10,316 nucleotides of DNA from positions 1 through 10,316 of the forward strand of contig CAMZCV010000020.1 in assembly GCA_947305035.1 (NCBI GenBank). Reading direction: 5' to 3'. The position numbers and the translations under genes were made by a program. Under the pieces are notes generated by a model. That model saw only the letters and a list, made by a program, of their open reading frames with translations. It searched no databases and was not told the DNA's origin. Below, one piece after another: positions 6,760 to 10,316 of the stretch (positions are counted from its first letter, which is position 1; each line of letters starts with the position of its first letter). Source of the stretch: an uncultured Coriobacteriales bacterium (lineage in GTDB: Bacteria; Actinomycetota; Coriobacteriia; Coriobacteriales; Atopobiaceae).

Positions 6760-7602
6760 TCACTGGTTAAGCACAGCGTTTCCAAGTTTCTTGAAGCGGC
6801 GGATCATCTCTGCGGTCAGGCTCACACGGTCGTTCTCGCGCGGAAGCGCTTCCTCCCGCGTGAACCACTCGGCAACCTTGAGCTCGCTGTGGTCGACGGT
6901 GATCTCGGTGGAGCCGTCGACCTCGCAGTAGAAGCCCACGAGCAACGTGTCAGAGTACGACCACGGCTGGCTCTTGTAGAACACGAGGTTCTTAACCTTA
7001 AGGCCGACCTCCTCCATGACCTCGCGGGCGACGGTCTGCTCGATGGTCTCGCCGATCTCGGTGAAGCCTGCGACCAGCGCATAGTGCACCTGGGGACGGC
7101 CGGCGTATTTGGTGAGGACGATGCGCTCGGTAGCAGGGTCGATGACCGCCACGATGACGCCAGGGGAAATCTTGGGGTAGATGACCATGCCGCACTCCGG
7201 GCAGGCGATCTCGCGGCTCGTGGGGACGACCTCCGTGGGGTGCCCGCAGCGACCGCAGAAACGGTTCGCCTCGTACCAACGGGCAAGCTGCCAGCCAGTC
7301 ACCGCAGCGAAGAGCAGGTGGCGGGGCTCGGCGTCGCGCGTCCAGTTGACCGATATGTACGAGAAGCCCGGCGCATCGATTGTCTCGTCGAGGATAAGGA
7401 AGTAGCCCGTGCCGTCGATGGAGAACAGGTAGCGCAGCGACGGCGTGGATGCGAGATCCGCAAGGCGGGGCAGGGCGATTTTGCCGTCATCGAGCCTGCA
7501 GAGCATGGTGTCGCCCACGTAATGCAGCAGGTAGCTCTCGGGCGTCGCCTCATGCGGCTCGAAATGGTTCACATACACGTGATTGCCGATATCCTGGATC
7601 AT
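6760..7602 (-). CDS. nudC: NAD(+) diphosphatase / NADH pyrophosphatase (NudC-type NUDIX hydrolase)
   Basis: A 280-aa hydrolase that in the family cleaves NAD(H) to NMN(H) and AMP and can remove NAD caps from RNA. The layout is that of NudC: an N-terminal domain (about 1-100), a zinc ribbon with CGRCG at 116-120 and CPECG at 134-138 (ligands C116, C119, C134, C137), and a NUDIX domain whose box is complete: G179, E185, then REVMEEVGL at 193-201, with E197 and E198 as metal ligands. The NudC-specific signature after the box, normally SQPWPFPxS, reads SQPWSYSDT at 211-219: SQPW is kept but the rest differs. The ATG at 7602 has AGGGGAG a few bases upstream. It lies 70 bases after the DMT gene without a clear terminator between, so co-transcription is possible. 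A related specificity cannot be excluded because of the altered signature. Confidence 0.9.
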   Translation of the reverse strand: MIQDIGNHVYVNHFEPHEATPESYLLHYVGDTMLCRLDDGKIALPRLADLASTPSLRYLFSIDGTGYFLILDETIDAPGFSYISVNWTRDAEPRHLLFAAVTGWQLARWYEANRFCGRCGHPTEVVPTSREIACPECGMVIYPKISPGVIVAVIDPATERIVLTKYAGRPQVHYALVAGFTEIGETIEQTVAREVMEEVGLKVKNLVFYKSQPWSYSDTLLVGFYCEVDGSTEITVDHSELKVAEWFTREEALPRENDRVSLTAEMIRRFKKLGNAVLNQ

Positions 7603-7672
7603 GGCTCTCCCCTCTCACGCGTTCTATGGTACGCGAAATGCGAGTTGGGCAGCTGTCCTCGCCGTGCAAACG

Positions 7673-8572
7673 CTACCGTCTCCGCTCGAAAACCGTGGGA
7701 AGCACCTCGCTCACGACGACCGCGATGAAGATGAGCGCGAAACCGATGATGAGCCGCGCGGTGAGCTGCTCGTGGTAGAAGATGACGCTCAGGATGGCAG
7801 CGAAGACGCTCTCCAGCGAGAGGAGCAGCGCCGCGGTCGCGGGCTCCACATGCGCCTGCCCCACGTTCTGCACCACCATCGCGATGCACGATGCCATGAT
7901 CACGATGTACGCGAGCGCCATCCAAACACCCGAGTCGAGATGGGTGAAGTCGGGAGCCGGCTCGAACAGGAGCGCCCAGACAAGCGCGACAACCGCAGAG
8001 CACGCGATCTGCACGATGGTGAGCGTCATGATGTCGCGCCCCTCGGCATAGCGCGGAACCAGCACGATATGCAGCGCAAAGAAGAACGCGGCGGCGAGCG
8101 TGATAAGGTCGCCTGCGTTGAGCGTGAACGAGAACCCCGCGCCAAACGAGATGAATCCGATGCCCGTGATGGCCAAAAGGGCTGCACCCACATGCGCGCC
8201 GGCGGGCTTCCTGCTAACGATCGCCCAGTTCAGGAAGGGTGTGAGGACGCAGTAGATCGCCGAGAGGAACGCGCTTTTGGCAGGTGTCGTGCCGGCAAGT
8301 CCAACGAACTGCGTGATGAATCCCAGGGAGGAGGCCAGGCCCAAAATGATGCCTTTCCGCACATGGCCGGCGTCGAGGTGCACACGCAGCGTTCCGCGGA
8401 ACAGGATGCCCAGGATGATCGTCGTCAGCGCGAACCGCATTGCGAGCAGCCATGCGGGCGAGATGTTGTCGAGCGCGCCCTTCACCACCACGAACGAGCT
8501 GCCCCAGATCGCGGCGGAAAACGCGAGCGCCACCTTCCAAACCCATGCCGATACGGAACGCGTCCTGTCCAT
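7673..8572 (-). CDS. EamA/DMT family transporter
   Basis: A membrane transporter of the drug/metabolite superfamily, 299 aa, with the usual ten-helix, two-repeat EamA plan. The first repeat begins with AFSAAIWGSSFVVVK at 17-31. The second ends with the family's conserved stretch PATAALLLSLESVFAAILSV at 244-263 and YHEQLT at 266-271, followed by the last helix at about 274-292 and a basic tail (FERRR). Such proteins mostly export amino acids or other small metabolites; the substrate is unknown here. The ATG at 8572 is preferred: AAAGGGA (8576-8582) lies just upstream and the promoter at 8611-8640 would start RNA near 8604. The frame could also begin at a GTG at 8602, giving 10 more residues, but that start has no ribosome site. 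It is divergent from the NADH oxidase gene. Confidence 0.92.
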   Translation of the reverse strand: MDRTRSVSAWVWKVALAFSAAIWGSSFVVVKGALDNISPAWLLAMRFALTTIILGILFRGTLRVHLDAGHVRKGIILGLASSLGFITQFVGLAGTTPAKSAFLSAIYCVLTPFLNWAIVSRKPAGAHVGAALLAITGIGFISFGAGFSFTLNAGDLITLAAAFFFALHIVLVPRYAEGRDIMTLTIVQIACSAVVALVWALLFEPAPDFTHLDSGVWMALAYIVIMASCIAMVVQNVGQAHVEPATAALLLSLESVFAAILSVIFYHEQLTARLIIGFALIFIAVVVSEVLPTVFERRR

Positions 8573-8610
8573 CGGTCCCTTTCTCCCCGAAGCATTTCCC
8601 ACGGGAGAAA

Positions 8611-8640
8611 ACTATACCGTTGCGCGAGGTGGAATGGCAA
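8611..8640 (-). promoter_or_regulatory. Promoter of the EamA transporter gene
   Basis: On the minus strand a -35 TTGCCA (plus 8635-8640, five of six) and a -10 TATAGT (plus 8611-8616, five of six) are separated by 18 bases. This is the best sigma-70-type promoter in the window. Predicted RNA start is near 8604, which favours the ATG at 8572 over the GTG at 8602. Confidence 0.7.
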
Positions 8641-8763
8641 ACCGCCGTATACCGCACAAAATGCACTGAACACCTGTTACGGAAGCGCGGGTGCATAGTC
8701 TGTCCGCACCATACGATAAAGTTGTTTAGCAGCTCGTCCCCACACATCATCGAAGGGAGCACC

Positions 8764-10107
8764 ATGGGCAAGATCGTCGTCGTAGGCGCAAACCACGCAG
8801 GAACCGCCGCTATCAACACCATCCTCGACAACTACGAAGGCAACGAGGTCGTAGCCTTCGACGCCAACTCCAACATCAGCTTCCTGGGCTGCGGCATGGC
8901 CCTGTGGATAGGCAACCAGATCAGCGGGCCGGACGGCCTCTTCTACCAGACAAAGGAGCAGTTCGAGGCCAAGGGCGCAACCGTCCACATGGAGACCCCG
9001 GTCGAGCGCATCGATTTCGAGGGCAAGGTGGTCTATGCGCGCGGCAAGGACGGCACCGAATACGCCGAGCCCTATGACAAGCTCATCCTCGCTACGGGCT
9101 CGCTGCCCATCATCCCGCGCTTCGAGGGCGGCGATCTTGAGAACATCCAGCAGGTCAAGCTCTTCCAGAACGCGGCAGAGGTCGTCGAGAAGCTCCACAA
9201 CCCGGACATCCAGACGGTCGCGGTGGTTGGTGCGGGCTACATAGGCGTGGAGCTCGCAGAGGCGTTCCAGCGTCGCGAACGTCGCACGCTGCTCGTCGAC
9301 ATGGCTCCCACCTGCATGGCCAACAACTTCGACCCAGAGTTCTCCGCGATGATGGCCGCCAACCTCGAGGCCAACGGCATCGAGGCCCATTACGGCGAGG
9401 GCGTGGTCCGCTTCGAGGGCGTGGATGGCAAGGTGACCACGCTCGTCACCGACAAGGGCTCCTACGACGTGGACATGGTCTGCGTGTGCATCGGCTTCCG
9501 CCCCAACAACGAGCTGGTCAAGGACTCGGGCATGGAGCTCTTCCGCAACGGAGCCATCCTGGTGGACCGTCACCAGCAGACGAGCATCCCCGACGTCTAC
9601 GCCGTGGGCGACTGCGCCACCATCTTCAACAACTCGCTCGACGGCGAGCCCGGCTATATCGCGCTCGCATCCAATGCCGTGCGCTCGGGCATCGTGGCAG
9701 GGCACAACATCTGCGGAACCCCGCTCGAGACGCCAGGCGTTCAGGGTTCCTCGGGCATCTGCATCTACGACCTCAAGATGGTGTCGACCGGCCTCACCGA
9801 GAGCGCGGCCAAGCGCGCGGGCGTGGATGTGAAGACCACCACCGTCACCGACTGCCAGAAGGCTCCCTTCATCGAGCATGACAATCCCGATACCACGATC
9901 AAGATCGTCTACGACGCCACCACGCGCGTCATCCTGGGCGCCCAGCTCGCCTCCACCTACGACATGAGCGGCAACATCAACATGTTCAGCCTCGCCGTGG
10001 AGAAGAAGGTCACCATCGACGAGCTCGCACTGCTCGATATCTTCTTCCTGCCGCACTTCAACGCGCCGTACAACTACATGACCGTCGCCGCGCTGCAGGC
10101 CGAATAG
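8764..10107 (+). CDS. nox: NADH oxidase / CoA-disulfide reductase family FAD oxidoreductase (probably H2O-forming)
   Basis: A 447-aa flavoprotein of the pyridine nucleotide-disulfide oxidoreductase superfamily, of normal length for bacterial water-forming NADH oxidases. It would reduce O2 to water with NADH, protecting an anaerobe and restoring NAD+. Visible parts are the N-terminal FAD-binding start KIVVVGANHAG with H11, the single redox cysteine C43 in SFLGCGM, ATGS at 110-113, the NAD-binding GAGYIGVELAEA at 156-167, the second FAD motif YAVGDC at 279-284, and a C-terminal dimerisation domain ending in FFLPHFNAPYNYMTVAALQ. Only one redox cysteine is present at the N-terminus, as in Nox and CoA-disulfide reductase and unlike glutathione reductase. 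The two activities cannot be separated by sequence alone. The ATG at 8764 has AAGGGAG at 8753-8759. The frame is open back to 8440 but that part overlaps the divergent transporter gene. No clear promoter or Rex-like site was seen. Confidence 0.93.
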   Translation: MGKIVVVGANHAGTAAINTILDNYEGNEVVAFDANSNISFLGCGMALWIGNQISGPDGLFYQTKEQFEAKGATVHMETPVERIDFEGKVVYARGKDGTEYAEPYDKLILATGSLPIIPRFEGGDLENIQQVKLFQNAAEVVEKLHNPDIQTVAVVGAGYIGVELAEAFQRRERRTLLVDMAPTCMANNFDPEFSAMMAANLEANGIEAHYGEGVVRFEGVDGKVTTLVTDKGSYDVDMVCVCIGFRPNNELVKDSGMELFRNGAILVDRHQQTSIPDVYAVGDCATIFNNSLDGEPGYIALASNAVRSGIVAGHNICGTPLETPGVQGSSGICIYDLKMVSTGLTESAAKRAGVDVKTTTVTDCQKAPFIEHDNPDTTIKIVYDATTRVILGAQLASTYDMSGNINMFSLAVEKKVTIDELALLDIFFLPHFNAPYNYMTVAALQAE

Positions 10108-10133
10108 CGGCTTCGCGAGAAACGGAAACGAAA

Positions 10134-10162
10134 GCGGCGCCGTCCGAGAAGGGCGGCGCCGC
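10134..10162. terminator. Strong hairpin terminator between nox and the convergent gene
   Basis: GCGGCGCCGTCC (10134-10145) pairs with GGGCGGCGCCGC (10151-10162) over 12 bp with one G-U pair and a GAGAA loop. On the minus strand it is followed by TTTCGTTTCC, a fair T-rich tail; on the plus strand by ATCTTGTG, a poor one. It probably ends both convergent transcripts and fits the minus-strand gene best. Confidence 0.75.
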
Positions 10163-10190
10163 ATCTTGTGCGGGTTATGCAGGGGCTGTC

Positions 10191-10316
10191 CTACTCGCGA
10201 CCATCCCAGCAATACGTGCAAATCTTCTTGCGGTCGATGCCGATGGCCTCGAGCATGCCGTCGAGCGTCTGATAGGAAAGCGAATCGAAGCCCATCTCCT
10301 CGCAGATCGAGCGCAG
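10191..10316 (-). CDS. purF: Probable amidophosphoribosyltransferase (PurF), C-terminal fragment (start outside window)
   Basis: A minus-strand frame open from the window edge to TAG at 10191-10193 encodes 41 residues: LRSICEEMGFDSLSYQTLDG, then MLEAIGIDRKKICTYCWDGRE. The pattern (I)GxDSLxY, about eight residues, LxEAIG, then CxxC near the end plus W/F-x-G matches the C-terminus of glutamine PRPP amidotransferase, the first enzyme of purine synthesis; C33 and C36 here would sit at the family's late CxxC position. The usual family ending differs in detail (more often CxxCFTGxYP), so the call is likely but not certain. No start is visible because it lies upstream of the window edge. The hairpin at 10134-10162 follows the stop by 28 bases and is a good terminator for it. 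Confidence 0.6.
   Translation of the reverse strand: MRSICEEMGFDSLSYQTLDGMLEAIGIDRKKICTYCWDGRE

Noticed and set aside
5333..6931. A 532-codon open frame on the plus strand over the alcohol dehydrogenase
   Set aside because: It is antisense to a gene with complete catalytic motifs, shows low-complexity Glu/Gly/Val/His composition, and runs through the terminator and promoter of the real gene.
7583..8698. A 371-codon open frame on the plus strand over the DMT transporter
   Set aside because: Its product is very rich in Arg, Asp, Glu and His with no domain; the opposite strand encodes a clear ten-helix EamA protein.
8440..8763. Upstream extension of the NADH oxidase frame
   Set aside because: It lies antisense to the transporter gene, is Arg/Pro/Ser-rich, and the FAD-binding fold begins exactly at the ATG at 8764 with a good ribosome site.
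8641..8763. A Rex or CRP operator before the NADH oxidase gene
   Set aside because: No TTGTGAA/TTCACAA-type or TGTGA/TCACA dyad is visible; TACGAT at 8712-8717 is only a weak -10 candidate without a -35.
8677..10221. A 514-codon open frame on the minus strand over the NADH oxidase
   Set aside because: Antisense shadow of a gene with intact FAD and NAD motifs. It would also read through the hairpin at 10134-10162 and overlap the PurF-like frame on the same strand.

Overview
The window is a GC-rich, tightly packed bacterial chromosome segment. The codon use, the gene set (a DIP1984-family coiled-coil protein, a water-forming NADH oxidase, an iron-type alcohol dehydrogenase, DUF554 and DMT transporters) and the style of the intergenic regions suggest a Gram-positive anaerobe of the Coriobacteriia, near Collinsella. 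That assignment is inference: there is no rRNA or other strict marker here. I found no tRNA, rRNA, CRISPR array, transposase gene, phage gene or attachment site.

Layout. (1) 1-2334, plus strand: the end of a polar amino-acid ABC importer operon, with the C-terminus of the solute-binding protein, an unusually long permease and the ATPase. (2) 2335-2405: a near-perfect 69-bp palindrome that fills the whole gap between two convergent operons. (3) 2406-4635, minus strand: a compact three-gene operon read as DUF554 membrane protein, then short-chain dehydrogenase, then membrane-anchored SGNH hydrolase. (4) 4636-4720: a divergent promoter region. (5) 4721-5221, plus strand: a DIP1984-family protein. 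(6) 5222-5491: a gene-free 270-bp gap with a triplicated 7-mer and one or two hairpin terminators for the incoming minus-strand gene. (7) 5492-8572, minus strand: DMT exporter, NudC-type NADH pyrophosphatase and iron-containing alcohol dehydrogenase. The first and last of these have recognisable promoters of their own, so they are probably not one simple operon. (8) 8764-10107, plus strand: NADH oxidase, divergent from the DMT gene. (9) 10134-10162: a strong hairpin shared by convergent genes. (10) 10191-10316, minus strand: the last 41 codons of what looks like PurF.

How the genes fit together. Part 1 imports amino acids, a main energy source for such anaerobes. The alcohol dehydrogenase, the NADH pyrophosphatase and the NADH oxidase all act on NAD(H): they reoxidise NADH with an aldehyde, hydrolyse NADH or capped RNA, and reoxidise NADH with O2. 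Their closeness may be a loose redox neighbourhood, but shared regulation is not shown. The window is mostly ordinary housekeeping and transport DNA. The one element the genes do not explain is the long palindrome at 2336-2404. I see no convincing undescribed multi-gene system.
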